Positions 21,463-32,047 are shown, numbered from the stretch's first letter. The stretch: DNA of 64,000 bases from Diphasiastrum complanatum (GCA_029204225.1 CM055104.1:54666538-54730537), one strand, 5' to 3'. Made by a program: numbers and translations. Notes: generated by a model from the letters alone, not told the origin.

Positions 21463-22800
21463 GAACACATGTAGCAAATATCCACGCAAATATCCACGCA
21501 CAATACAAAGGAGGACGCGCAGGCAAAAAAACATTTCGCATGGATATAGTCGTGGATACGGACGCGTGGATAATCCACACGTGGATGTTCCACGCAAATG
21601 TCATTTCCGGCAGCAGATCGGCCGGATGTCATGAAATTCAAAATGCATGGGTTATCCACGCCAAGTCTGACTACCGGTAGCCGGACAAACCTCCGACACC
21701 CGGAGCTGGAATTAGGAATTCTAATTTTGCGTGGATAATCCACGCGTGGATTATCCACGCCATAGTGAAATTTAAATAAAAAAGGCTCGGCTTTTGCGTG
21801 GATACGGCGTGGATAAAATCCAGAGAGTTGAGGCCGTGGATACCGTGTGGATAAATTTTTTTTTATATCCACGCGGATAGGTTTCTGGATTTTGCGTGGA
21901 TTATTCACGCATGGATAATCCACGCAAAAAATTTTGACCAAAAAAAAATCATTTGGCGCGAACCAAAATGTGGTTCGCTCCTAAACTAGAGGTGACTTTC
22001 TTTTTTTGTGTTGTGTGAGAGAGAGAAAAAGAGAGTATAGATGGGAGTGAGAATGAGATGAGGATGAAGATTGATATTGTTTAGGATTTTTGGTAGACCC
22101 TAAACCCCTGGCTATCAAAGCCTTAGATCATGCATAATTACCCTATTGGTAGCTCGAGTCAACTGTCTTATAAAAGTAGGTGGCCGATCTCATCAAAAAC
22201 CCCAATCATTTAGGAACATCATGATATAATTCACTTTAGAAAAATATGTTTTTAACTAATTCCATTTCATTATGAACATGCAAAAAAAAAAAAAACCTAG
22301 GCCTCATCATAATATAATTCACTTTAGAAAAAAAAATATAACCTAATCATAATATAACTCACTTTAGAAATATATTTATTTAACTAATTTCATGCCATTA
22401 TCAACATGAAAAAAAACAAATGCGTGGATAATCCACGCGTGGATATCTTCAACTTCCGGTCCGGTCCCGTGAACAAATTGAAATTTGCGTGGATAATCCA
22501 CGCGTGGATTATCCACGCAAAAACTGCTTTCCGGCGCCGCATACCTTCCCTCCCAAACAGTTGCCGGAATTTTCAAAATTCAATTTTGCATGGATAATCC
22601 ACGCGCATAATTTTTTCAACGCCGTGTCAAAAAAACACCGATGGAATGGTCGGAGGCGTGTTCAAAAAAATTTTGGCGTGGATAATCCACGCATGGATGT
22701 TCCACACAAACAAAATTTTGAAATATCGACCAAGTGTCCGGTCTCGCGTGGATACTCTGCGTGGATAAACATTAAGTTTTCTAGTTGTGAGGTAAACACA
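21463..22800. mobile_element. Palindrome-packed insertion, unclassified non-autonomous element
   Basis: Copia RT coding stops at about 21462 and resumes at about 22802 (NYVCKLH), so 1.3-1.35 kb has been inserted. Both flanking thirds (21470-21940 and 22420-22770) are filled with GCGTGGATA half-sites, direct and inverted. Perfect GTGGAT-W-ATCCAC 13-mers are at 21566, 21731, 21746, 22424, 22489, 22504 and 22678. A 32-bp double copy is identical at 21729-21760 and 22487-22518. The central 480 bp lacks the motif. A CACAA direct repeat lies at 21458-21462 and 22797-22801 and may be the target duplication. Motif arrays near both ends recall the subterminal transposase-binding repeats of class II elements. 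No clear terminal inverted repeat and no transposase gene was found. Confidence 0.6.
22160..22420. repeat. Diverged internal tandem repeat in the insertion core
   Basis: CATAATATAATTCACTTTAG-like units recur at about 22230, 22307 and 22350. They are associated with TTAACTAATTYCAT and ATGAACATG/ATCAACATG blocks, giving about two units of 110-120 bp. Confidence 0.55.
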
Positions 22801-22801
22801 A

Positions 22802-23880
22802 TTATGTGTGTAAACTCCATAGAGCACTTTATGGCTTGAAACAATCTGTTCGAGCATGTTTCAGCAGGCTTTTATTATTATCACTTTATACGTAGATGAC
22901 ACATTGCTCTTCGACAACTGTATCGATCTGATAAAAGAAGACAAGACTATGTTATCATCTGAATTCGACATGACCAATCTGGGCGAAGCTCATTTCTGCC
23001 TTGGTATTCAAATCCATAGAGACAGAAATCAAAGTTGATCTACATTACTCAACAGAGGTACATCTACAATATGTTAGTTAGATATAATCTGGTTAATTGC
23101 AAACTAGCTCTCTCACCAATGGAACCAGGTCTCAAATTGTCAAAGGACCAATGTCCCCGAAGAATTGAAGAGAAGGAGCATATGCATGAGTACCCTTATC
23201 ATTCAATAATAGGATCTCTTATGTACGCAATGATCTGTACCAGGCCAGACATAGCTTATGCAGTCAGTTCCTTAAGTCAGTATATGACTAACCTTAGTAT
23301 AACACATTGGAAGGCTCTTATCAAGTCATGAGATATCTTCGAGCTACTATTGACTTTTGCATTTGTTATGGAGCAGTCGACAACGACAAACTCAATTTAC
23401 TCAGTGGTTACACAGATGCAAGTTGGGCAGGAGATGTAGACACACGTAAATCTACTTCTGGATTTACATTCTTCCTCAACAATGGTCTTATTTCCTAAAA
23501 CAGTCACAAGAAATCTTCGATAGCTCTATCTTCTACAAAATCAAAGTATATCGCAGCCTCACAAGCTACAAAGGAAAAAATTTGGTTGAAAAACTTACGT
23601 TCAGATATCGGTCTGAACCAATATGCTCCGACATTACTATTTTGTGATAATCAAAGTGCCATTGCCTTGTTTGCCAATTCTAGATTTTATTCTAGGAGTA
23701 AGCACATTGAATTGAAGTATCACTATGTCAAAAGCAAAGTTCTCAACAAAGAGGTCAGATTGCAATACTGTCGAACGCAAGATATGACAACAGATATTTT
23801 TACTAAAGCATTAGGCTTGGATGCACAAAAAAGTTTTGTGCAGAACTAAGTTTAAAGGTCAAGGCATTCATGGATTCAGA
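22802..23880 (+). pseudogene. Copia-C RT carboxy-terminal part and RNase H
   Basis: The frame restarts with NYVCKLH and LYGLKQS. It then gives the RT catalytic box LYVDDTLLFDN, the conserved FCLGIQI and the thumb region, followed by RNase H with YTDASWAGD (catalytic Asp), a degenerate SSTESEY block (TKSKYI), FCDNQSAIAL and SKHIELKYHYV. It ends at DIFTKALG near 23850. Stops at about 23038 and 23498 and frame changes make it inactive. Confidence 0.85.
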
Positions 23881-24319
23881 TTAAGGGGGAGTGTTGGATT
23901 ATTCTCCTACTAATCGACTAATCGACATTTTAATCTTCGTCCAACTTTTATCCAGGCCTGCAGATTTCTGTGTTTTTACACAGTCTGCATAACTACTCAA
24001 AAACAGCTCACAATGTCGGCATTTTTGGGATTTTTGTTTTTTGGGATTTTCTCTCACTTCGACTTTTTCGCAAAATGCCAGATGCCTCAAATGTTAAAAA
24101 AATAACGTTGGCAAAGACCTTCGCATTTTTCGCATGACAGTTTACGTTCATTTGTACACATCACAACCAACTGGATGACGCATTTGACGACCTAATTGCT
24201 TAGTATATAGATAGTTGTTCATATTCTTGCATCTTAGGTAATAAGCATTGAAGTATGAAGGTCAATCATCAAGTATTGAATAGTTAGTGTTCTCTTTCTC
24301 AAGCCTACGAGCTTGAACA
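23881..24319 (+). repeat. Copia-C 3' LTR with polypurine tract
   Basis: The purine tract TTAAGGGGGAG at 23881-23891 is followed by the LTR start TGTTGGATTATTC at 23892. The right end is placed at GAACA (24319) because gypsy integrase sequence follows immediately. That end is tentative, since no 5' LTR is available for comparison. Confidence 0.65.
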
Positions 24320-24326
24320 CTCTTGA

Positions 24327-24719
24327 GCTGTTAGTGATCGAGACTCCAAGTTCTGGCAAGCAGCTTTTGAAAAACTTGAAACAACCCTTAGTCTTAGTTC
24401 TTCTGATGGGTAGACAGAACGTGTCAACCAGACATTGGAAGATATGCTGAGAGCATATGTTTCTCACTGCAGTCTGATTGGAAAAAGTATTTTCCAATGG
24501 TTGAGTTCGCGTACAATACTGCTAAGCCTTCTGCCACCAGATTCAGTCCTTTTATGCTGATGTATGGCTTTCAGCTGCATTCTCCAGTTTCGGTCGGAAG
24601 GTCTCAAGGTGCAGACTGCAGTAAATTTCCTGCAAGATATGCAAGAAATGCTGCTAGTGGCCAAGGAAAGCATGAAAACTCTCAGGATAGAGGTCAGTTT
24701 TATGCTAACGGCGGTCGCT
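24327..24719 (+). pseudogene. Ty3/gypsy integrase core, left part
   Basis: Plus-strand frames give VSDRDSKFWQ (second catalytic Asp), then SSSDG, stop, TERVNQTLEDMLRAYV (the Glu block). After a one-base shift come VEFAYNTA and FSPFMLMYGFQ. These are the conserved C-terminal half of the gypsy integrase core. The N-terminal core is missing, because the Copia-C LTR abuts it. It is cut at 24719 by Copia-B and continues at 29324. Confidence 0.88.
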
Positions 24720-25369
24720 TGTGAAAGATTCAACTAGTTTCATCACATTTTGCAATATTTTCATATTTGGCATATTGAGGTCAAAACTTGTTTTAGACTT
24801 AGAGGTTGACTTTTCAAAGTTCATTAGTCTAAATTTCATTTGAATAAACACTTTTTGGAAGTGTTGGAAAGATAGAATGGGAGTTTGAGTAGATTCAATT
24901 TGAATAAGTTGGGTACATTGAATCTAGACCCAAAATTGGTAGGGTTAGCATTTTGGTGGGAAAGCCAAGAGGCCAAATAGGGTTTGGACCTGTTATAAAA
25001 GGATGTAACTCGTGGAGAGAGTCATCTTCTCTCTTATCTATCTCATTTCATGCTTATACATGGTTCTCTTGGGTTCTACTATCCATTGGTGCACTATCTT
25101 GGTGATTGCTTGCAATTCTATGTGTAGAATGATCTATATTTGCTATTTTTGGATCCACATGTGTGAAATACAGTAGCTTGCTGATTTTGTATGGACAACA
25201 ACAGTACATAATCATTTCATTCAAGTTTGATCAAGTTCTATTAGTGTTTGCATCTCAAATTGTGTGTAGATGCTGATTTTTCTACATTGGTGAAATTGGT
25301 AGTGTATTTCTCTTTCTAACCAAAGATCATTCAAGTAGATTGGATCTTAAGGATCTGAAATCTTTCACA
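24720..25369 (+). repeat. Copia-B 5' LTR
   Basis: The ends form an inverted repeat (TGTGAAAGATT / AATCTTTCACA, with one mismatch or offset). It contains a TATAAAAG box at 24994-25001 and a CACATGTG motif at 25156-25163. Confidence 0.97.
24994..25001 (+). promoter_or_regulatory. LTR TATA box
   Basis: TATAAAAG inside the 5' LTR, conserved at 28943-28950 in the 3' LTR. This is the expected start-site-proximal promoter element of the retrotransposon. Confidence 0.65.
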
Positions 25370-25382
25370 TGGTATCAGAGCT
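25370..25382 (+). other. Copia-B primer-binding site (tRNA-Met)
   Basis: TGGTATCAGAGCT directly follows the LTR end. Confidence 0.95.
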
Positions 25383-25843
25383 TGTTTTTCAGGTTATGAA
25401 GGAGGAAATCAGATCTATCAATGATTTGGTGAAGATATCAAGTCTAGAGCATGCTAAAGAGGATTCTATACCAAAATCGGAATTTTTGCTTTTGTAGATT
25501 GGATCTTTTGTAGATCAAAACACTAAATAGGTCAATATACTTGTTCAATTTCGTTTTTTGAATTCACATGCTGGATTTGGCCGATTTTTGGATCATTGGT
25601 TCAGCCTAAGTGGTGGCTTATAGATTGCATATCAAATTTTCAGCATTTGCATGTGGATTTGGAATAGTTAATTTTTTGTGATTTTGTCAAAACCCTAATT
25701 TTGATTGGATCTCTAGATAGTGAGGTTGCTGGACTTCATTTGAGTGTGTTTCAATCTTAGGAAGTGGCAAAAGTCATTAGATTGAGGATAGATCATAGGT
25801 TGATCAAGATTTCATAATTCTATGTGTTGATTTGCTTGGATAA
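25383..25843 (+). other. Copia-B untranslated leader
   Basis: No gag frame is present. The leader runs straight into the last bases of a gag zinc knuckle, so the deletion joint lies near 25843. Confidence 0.7.
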
Positions 25844-27670
25844 GTGATTGCAAGCGAGTGCTACAAGAATAAGAGAGATCAAGGAGACAAGCAAGGTAAT
25901 CTTACTCTTGATGAGGATGGTTTGGATGTGCAAGATGCAAATGATGATGCTTTTGTGATGTCTTCATGTATGCTTGCTAATGATGGAGATCTAGATCCTT
26001 GGTGGATTGATAGTAGAGCAAGTTCAAACATGACCTTTCACAAAGAGTACTTCACTTCTTTGTTGGCATATGGAGATGACAAGAGGGTGATCTACACGGC
26101 CAATGATGGTGAGTGTGCAATCAAAGGGATTGGCACAATTCCTATCTCTCTCTCTACAAATAGGAATGTTCATTTGGAGGTTGTCTTGTTTATTCCATCT
26201 ATTACCAAGAATTTGCTTACTGTGAGTCAAATGCTAACTAAGGGCCTCAAGGTGGAGTTTGATGGAGACGCTTGTTTGATCAAAAGGAAGGATGTCTTGA
26301 TTGGAAAAGGTAAAAGGGAAGGGAAGTTGTTCAAACTTGATGCTTCTGTTATTGCTAACCAAGTTGGATGTGTTGCAAGGGAGCAAATTTCTATTCAAGA
26401 GGTTTGGCACAAAAGGATGGGACACCTCAACTTCAAGTCATTGGAGGTAATGGCAAGGAAGAAGGTTGTGATTGGTCTTCCAAGTTCCTTAAGTAATGAC
26501 AAGCATGTTTGTGAGTCTTGTGCTTTGTCTAAGTCACATAGACTACCTTATACTAGATCTATTTCTAGATCTACAAAGCCTTTTCAACTTGTACATTCAG
26601 ATATTCATGGATTTACTACAATTACCAATAGTGGAGCTAAGATGTATGTAACATTCATTGATGATTTTAGTAGATTTTGTTGGATCTATCTACTAAAGAG
26701 CAAGGATGATGTGTATGATGTCTTTGTCAAGTCCAAGAATGCAAGGGAGAACCAATTTTCCACAAAGATCAAGTGCTTGAGAGGTGACAATGGTGGTGAG
26801 TACATATCTAACAAGTTCAAGGCCTTTTGTGATGAGCATGGGATCAAGAGGGAGTATACAACATCAAGGACCCCACAACAAAATGGAGTGGCTGAAAGGA
26901 AGAATAGAACTTTACGTGAAAGTGCTAAAGCTATGAGGTTAAGTGCTAATCTTGACAAACCATTTTGGGATCAAGCTTTGTTGTGTGCCAATTTCTTGTG
27001 CAATAGGTGGCCGAGTGCTATTTTGGATGGAAGGACACCTTTTGAGATGCTATTCAAGAGGAGGCCGAATGTCAACTTTCTAAGAACCTTTGGATGCACA
27101 TGCTATGTCAACATTACTCTTGATGATAGGACCAAGGAGGATCCATCTTCAAAAAGAGATATTTTTGTTGGATATAGTGAGGTGAGTAAAGCCTACAAGG
27201 TTTACATTCCTTCTACTAACAAAGTAATTGTTGGTAGAGATGTCATTTTTTATGAGGGAAACATTACAAAGGTGTCTTCAAGCATGATTGATGGTAAAGT
27301 AGATGGATCTAACATTCTTGATGTTGATGAGAAGGATCCTACTTTGGATGGTGGTGATGATGGACCTTCATCAAGTCAAAAGCCAAGGAGAACATCAAGA
27401 GAAAGACAAGTACCTTCAAGGCTCACATATGATCAAAAGGGTAAGCAAGTAGTTTCTGGAAATTATGTTGCTTTCCTAACCTCTTTGGATGAGCCTACAA
27501 GTGTAGATCAAGCAAGGAAAGAAGAGGAGTGGATCCAACCAATGGATCTTGAGTATCGATCTCTTATGAAGAGTGGAACATCTTTTGGAGGATCTTCTTG
27601 TGTACATGGAGCTATGCAAGTGGATGGATGTTATCTTGCTGTAAAATCAAGTAATGGATCTGGAAAATAA
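25844..27670 (+). pseudogene. Copia-B protease-integrase polyprotein (open, gag deleted)
   Basis: An uninterrupted frame of about 608 codons. It opens with ASECYKNK, the tail of a CCHC knuckle, so nearly all of gag is deleted; the first in-frame ATG is about 39 codons in. The protease reads WWIDSRASSNMT, with DSRA instead of DSGA, so it is probably inactive. The integrase looks intact: HHCC finger (WHKRMGHLN and CESCALSKSH), first Asp in LVHSDIHG, second in DNGGEY, Glu in NGVAERKNRT, and the C-terminal GYSEVSKAYK block. The linker has RRTSRERQVPSRLTY. It ends just as RT begins (LEYRSLMKSGT), changes to unrelated sequence, and stops at 27670. Confidence 0.9.
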
Positions 27671-28324
27671 ATTTTGCTCAATGACTTTGATGGTCAAGTT
27701 GAAGATCAAGAGGTTGATCTCAAAGGGCTTCAACTAGTCAAAAGGAAAGTTGGCAATTTGGAGCTAGTCAAGAGCATCAAAGGAGAGATAATTGGCAAAG
27801 GTGTTATGGATCTATTTTTACAACATATTGAAGACTCAAGTAAGGTCAAAGGAGTAGCAAGGAAGTGTTGTTCAAGTTTACTTTACTTGTTCTATCTCAT
27901 GTTTGAGCAATTTCATGTGGATGTGTGCAAATTGTCAAGATATGGTAAAACTAGCTACATTGGTGAGCATTGTTTTGATGTTGGATTTGTACTAGCATTT
28001 TTGGCTGATTTTGCTGATGGAAATGAAGCTATTGGAGGTTCATTATGTCACTCATCCATGGCTAAGTTCTCAAGTGTTGAGCTACTTGGTGCCAAGACTT
28101 GGAGATTGTCAATTTTTGGTGAATTCATGGTCATTTTCTTGTGTCAAGTAGATCTTGAAGATGGACTAGTGCAACCTACTTGGTTTACGAAGTCATGTGG
28201 TGCTGGATTTGCATCATTAATGTACTCACCTACTCATGGATTTCCAAGGTTTGATGGTTTCTTGTGGCAAGATGAAGATGGAGGCTCATTCATGGAGTAT
28301 CATGGTGGATACATGAAGAAATAG
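27671..28324 (+). CDS. Unknown open segment replacing RT in Copia-B
   Basis: In the same frame as the integrase polyprotein, after one TAA, 217 further codons are open to a stop at 28322-28324. The first codons are not ATG, so it would be read only by readthrough or from an internal start. The predicted protein has a charged start (QVEDQEVDLKG) and a hydrophobic cysteine-containing middle (CCSSLLYLFYLMFEQF, GFVLAFLADFADG). A GGSLCHSSMAKFSSVELLG stretch and a glycine/aromatic end (MEYHGGYMKK) follow. It has no RT motif and no domain I recognise. It could be captured host sequence, part of another element, or a conserved feature of a non-autonomous family. Expression is unproven. Confidence 0.4.
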   Translation: MLLNDFDGQVEDQEVDLKGLQLVKRKVGNLELVKSIKGEIIGKGVMDLFLQHIEDSSKVKGVARKCCSSLLYLFYLMFEQFHVDVCKLSRYGKTSYIGEHCFDVGFVLAFLADFADGNEAIGGSLCHSSMAKFSSVELLGAKTWRLSIFGEFMVIFLCQVDLEDGLVQPTWFTKSCGAGFASLMYSPTHGFPRFDGFLWQDEDGGSFMEYHGGYMKK

Positions 28325-28337
28325 TGAAGCATCCCAA

Positions 28338-28673
28338 GTGGACACTATTCTCTATATCAATTATGGTTGTTTCTATTTTGAGCATTACATGATCATGGAA
28401 AGGAGATCTATTCTTAGGAAGAAGATCATTCTTATGATGGATCAAAGTTCTATTGTCAAAAACTATGCTAGGAGCAAGCATATTGAGATACAATATCAAT
28501 TTGTGAGGGAGCGAGTCATTGCAAAGGAGGTGGAGCTTCAACATGTGTCTTCAAGGGAATGTGTAGCTGATATATTCACCAAAGCATTGGGAAAAGACTT
28601 GTTCATGAAGCATAGGACTTCACTTGGAGTATTATCAAAGTCTATGCTAAAACTAGTTGAAGAGGGAGTGTGA
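28338..28673 (+). pseudogene. Copia-B RNase H carboxy-terminal remnant
   Basis: In another frame, RSKHIEIQYQFVRERV and SRECVADIFTKALGKD are the standard end of copia RNase H. The catalytic Asp and Glu blocks upstream are missing. It ends a few bases before the polypurine tract. Confidence 0.88.
28661..28668 (+). other. Copia-B polypurine tract
   Basis: AGAGGGAG lies immediately before the 3' LTR start TGTGAAAG. Confidence 0.85.
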
Positions 28674-29318
28674 AAGATTCAACTAGTTTCATCACATTTT
28701 GCAATATTTCCATATTTGGCATATTGAGGCCAAAACTTGTTTTGGACTTAGAGGTTGACTTTTCAAAGTTCATTAGTCTAAATTTCATTTGAATAAACAC
28801 TTTTTGAAAGTGTGGGAAAGATAGAATGCGAGTTTGAGTAGATTCAATTTGAATAAGTTGGGTACATTGAATCTAGACCCAAAATTGATAGGGTTAGCAT
28901 TTTGGTGGGAAAGCCAAGTGGCCAAATAGGCTTTGGACTTGCTATAAAAGGATGTAACTCGTGGAGAGAGTCATCTTCTCTCTTCTCTATCTCATTTCAT
29001 GCTTATACATGGTTCTCTTGGCTTCTACTATCCATTGGTGCACTATCTTGGTGATTGCTTGCAATTCTATGTGTAGAATGATCTATATTTGCTATTTTTG
29101 GATCCACATGTGTGAAATACAGTAGCTTGCTGGTTTTGTACGGATAGCAACAGTACATAATCATTTCATTCAAGTTTGATCAAGTTCTATTAGTGTTTGC
29201 ATCTCAAATTGTGTGTAGATGCTGATTTTTCTACATTGGTGAAATTGGTAGTGTATTTCTCTTTCTAACCAAAGATCATTCAAGTAGATTGGATCTTAAG
29301 GATCTGAAATCTTTCACA
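28669..29318 (+). repeat. Copia-B 3' LTR
   Basis: 650 bp, the same length as the 5' LTR and about 97% identical by eye. Followed by the TCGCT duplication. Confidence 0.97.
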
Positions 29319-29323
29319 TCGCT

Positions 29324-29535
29324 CACCTCGGGATATTGAGGTCGGAACTTGGGTGTATCTTAAAATCCCTAAAGATTCAAAGGTACTTGGGTCGGAAAAA
29401 TGCCATAAGCTTTCTGCTTGATACAATGGACCTTATAAGGCTATAAAGAAAATCAACCCGGTCGCTTATCAACTAGATCTTCCGATTGGGGTTAGATTCA
29501 TCCTGTTTTCCATGTATTGTTGCCAACATGTTCGA
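29324..29535 (+). pseudogene. Ty3/gypsy integrase C-terminal part, right half
   Basis: It continues the gypsy frame cut at 24719: SPRDIEVGTWVYLKIPKDSK, then KCHKLSA, stop, YNGPYKAI, NPVAYQLDLP and a degenerate HPVFHVS-like end. This is the SH3-like DNA-binding tail of gypsy integrases. Removing Copia-B and one TCGCT gives an uninterrupted join. Confidence 0.88.
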
Positions 29536-29774
29536 TCGTACTATTTCACCTACCTACCTACAACCGTTCTCATTCCCACTCTAATGTAGTCAATTATCTG
29601 CATATTTTACTTTCTCACAAAAAGATCTCCACTTGCGCACGCTTGTGTCATGCAAGTGATCCTGCTCAATCACCATCTTTACGCACATCAACATCGTGGT
29701 CCCATGATCCAAAAAAGAATAGGATCTTTGAATTTTCATTCATTTTCCAAAACTCAAGTTCTTTTCCATACTCA

Positions 29775-30690
29775 ATCATGTGAGTTTTGAGCTATGCATA
29801 CAATCTACCCTAACTTATTGTTAAGCCTTAAGAGTAGAAAAAAGCTAACAATTAGAATATGATACAAGCGTATCACATATAGCCAAGGGTGTGAGATCTA
29901 AGACTAACATATAATCTTAACTTGCGGATGCTCTCAAATGTAACTACATGTGAAGATGGGCTTTTAAGCTTCAACTTCATTGTCACATGTGACACACTTA
30001 GTCTTATTGTGACTTGGCTAGCGTGAGACAATAACAACATATCAATGTCAAAACTAAACTAAAGATAAATGTTGCATTATGTAATTCTTTTTTCTAGAGC
30101 ATCGAGTTAAGCTTGGGTGTTTCATCCTAAACTAAAAACCCTCTTACCACAACACACCACACAGGTCCACACACGCTCATTCAAGCAAAAGCTGGCCGCT
30201 GCAGGCATCAGACAAAAGGTTGATCCAAAACTTGGCGTATGATCGTGGCTGCTGACAAAATAATGATAAGTAGTTGACGGGTGATGAGTATTGTAAGACC
30301 TGGAGGCTGGATCAGGTTTGGCGTTGACGAATTGATGCAGAGACTTGGATCGTAATTTGTCATAGATGCTAAAGTACGAGGTCACCGTCATTCGGACTCC
30401 GCCTGATTTGGCTTTTGAAACTTGAATTCTAACTTTTGTGGGTAAACCATCATCATGTGCGTTTGCCTGCTGATCGTACTCGTAGTTAAAGCTCATTCTT
30501 TTAAAGTTTTATATCTCTGGTTTTTACAGTGTTCAAGAATCAAGACTCAAGTTCTTTCTTTGTTTTAAGACGCTTGTTTTTTTTCTTCTTCTTGTTTTTT
30601 GACTTTTCAACCTCTGAGCTCTCTAATGAAAGGGTCTCACTCAACACCCATAATATAGCTAAGGCAAGGCTCTATCCGACACTTATTAAC
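29775..30690 (-). repeat. Dispersed repeat R1, copy 1, with conserved minus-strand frame
   Basis: 29775-29910 matches 41035-41165, and 29920-30690 matches 43765-44455. On the minus strand it has a 124-codon frame (30496-30122) containing VSKAKSGGVRMTV, YDKLRS, LHQFVNAKPDPASRSYNTHH. The other copy retains SKAKSSAVRMTVTLYFGIYH and LHQFVNAKSDPASRSYN with stops. I do not recognise the protein. The flanks are retroelements, so it may be part of one. Confidence 0.6.
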
Positions 30691-31528
30691 CTCCTGGGCT
30701 AACTATACATGACATCTCGATATGCTTTGTTTTTGCATGAATAACTAGATGACTTGTAGCTAGTTGGACGCCTCTTTGACTATCATTGAAAATCTTAGTG
30801 CCATGTGGTTGCATAATACCAATCTCATAAAGCAACTACCTAAGCCAAATACGCTCATGAGTGGCAAAGCTTAGGGCTTGTATTCATCTTCAACGATTGA
30901 GAGAGATAATGATCATTTCCAATATCAAAAGTATAGCCCATGGTTGATCTTCTATCATCAATGTTTTCTCCCCCAATCATCATTTACATAATGAAGCAAT
31001 ACTATTAGATTATAGTGTCTTTTAAATACTAGACTATAATGCATTGCTCCCTTGACATAACGTAAAATTTGGTTAGCAACATTCCAATGATCATTAGTAG
31101 GAAAAGACACAAACTAGCTCGCTAAGCTCACAATGTAACATATATTAGGTCTCAGGTAGATCAAACTTCCAGTTAGTTGACAAAATAAGATTGCATCCAA
31201 GGAACCATTGTCATCAAACTGAAGTAGGAATAGATTTGCACTCTGACATGTGAAATCTTTTGAGAAGCTCATCAACATATTTTTCTTAACTTGATCACCT
31301 CTTCATATTGCACAACTTTTACTCAAGACAATAATGCATTTGCTTTTCAGTCATTTCAAAGCATTTGCATAAATCAACTTTAACAACATTGAATAGATCT
31401 TCATCATTTCTACTAATCACAATACTGTCAATGTATAAAACCACTAAGAAGACTTTTTCATCCGAAGTAAAGATGTATAGGTTAGGATCAGAAGAAGCTC
31501 TTTGTCCTGTCAGCAACAGCCTTGCCAT
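30690..31528 (-). pseudogene. Minus-strand copia RT/RNase H remnant
   Basis: 31528-31319 encodes ASSDPNLYIFTSDEKVFL and LYIDSIVISRND, a decayed YVDD box, then FEMTEKQMHYCL. Further along the minus strand, degenerate GSLIYLRP, DHWNVANQILRYVKG, SLSSTEDEYK and AKTKHIEM blocks of RNase H are visible through many stops. No LTRs could be assigned. Confidence 0.75.
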
Positions 31529-31539
31529 GTAGGACTACC

Positions 31540-32047
31540 CCTTAAGTAAATGTATTGTATATATTAGAATTGGGTGTAGAGAAATGTAATATAGTATCAT
31601 CCTTTCTTTTGAGTGACTTTTTGATATGTATCTTTGTGTGAGATTGCCAAACCAATACTTTGCTATTTCTTTGATGACTTGAATGTGTGGGTGAGTAGAG
31701 AAACACGTAGTAATGCTTTTCTATCAGTGGTATTAGAGCATGGAATAGGTGGCAGGAACAGAGACAAAGTGTTCTATGGACCAAATGGGATGTTTGGCAA
31801 TGGTTCCGGATAAGCAAGCATTCTCGATGAAATTGCTCAAGTACTATTATTTTCTCAGCTAATTCGCACTCTCTTGGTGCAATACCTTGCTGAATCAGTT
31901 TGCTTGTGAGGCCAAGGAAATGTTGGATTTCTATCCTCTCCATCCCTATTTCTCTGCTAATCTAGATCCATTCACTAGCTATTATAAAAACTTGTATAGT
32001 CGCATACTTTTTAGAAATACACTTATTTCTTGATAGTCTATAGGAAT
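31540..32047. other. Unassigned; possible decayed copia LTR/primer junction
   Basis: TGGTATTAGAGCATGG at about 31728 resembles the tRNA-Met primer site with one change, so an LTR may end near 31727. No partner LTR was seen. Confidence 0.3.

Larger units (their letters stand above)
19980..24319 (+). mobile_element. Copia-C: truncated Ty1/copia element with a nested insertion
   Basis: Gag C-terminus, protease, integrase C-terminus, RT, RNase H, polypurine tract and a 3' LTR occur in plus-strand order. The 5' LTR, most of gag and the integrase catalytic core are missing. RT is split by the palindrome-rich insertion at about 21463-22800. Many stops are present. Confidence 0.88.
24720..29318 (+). 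mobile_element. Copia-B: structurally complete but gag- and RT-less Ty1/copia element
   Basis: Two 650-bp LTRs (24720-25369 and 28669-29318), target duplication TCGCT (24715-24719 and 29319-29323), a tRNA-Met primer site and a purine tract define the element. The LTRs differ at roughly 17 sites by eye, about 97% identity. Inside are the leader, protease plus integrase, a segment of unknown origin, and the RNase H tail. It is inserted in a gypsy integrase gene. Confidence 0.97.

Noticed and set aside
21463-22800. CRISPR-like array
   Set aside because: Spacing between motifs is irregular, orientation is mixed, and the context is a plant retrotransposon.
21336-22857. Several 60-200-codon frames rich in WIIHA or VDNPRVDYPR repeats
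   Set aside because: They arise from translating the palindromic GTGGATWATCCAC motif on either strand; no domain and no consistent start.
27674-28324. Independent gene starting at 27674
   Set aside because: The start there is TTG, not ATG, and the frame is a continuation of the integrase frame after one stop. It is kept only as an unknown open segment.
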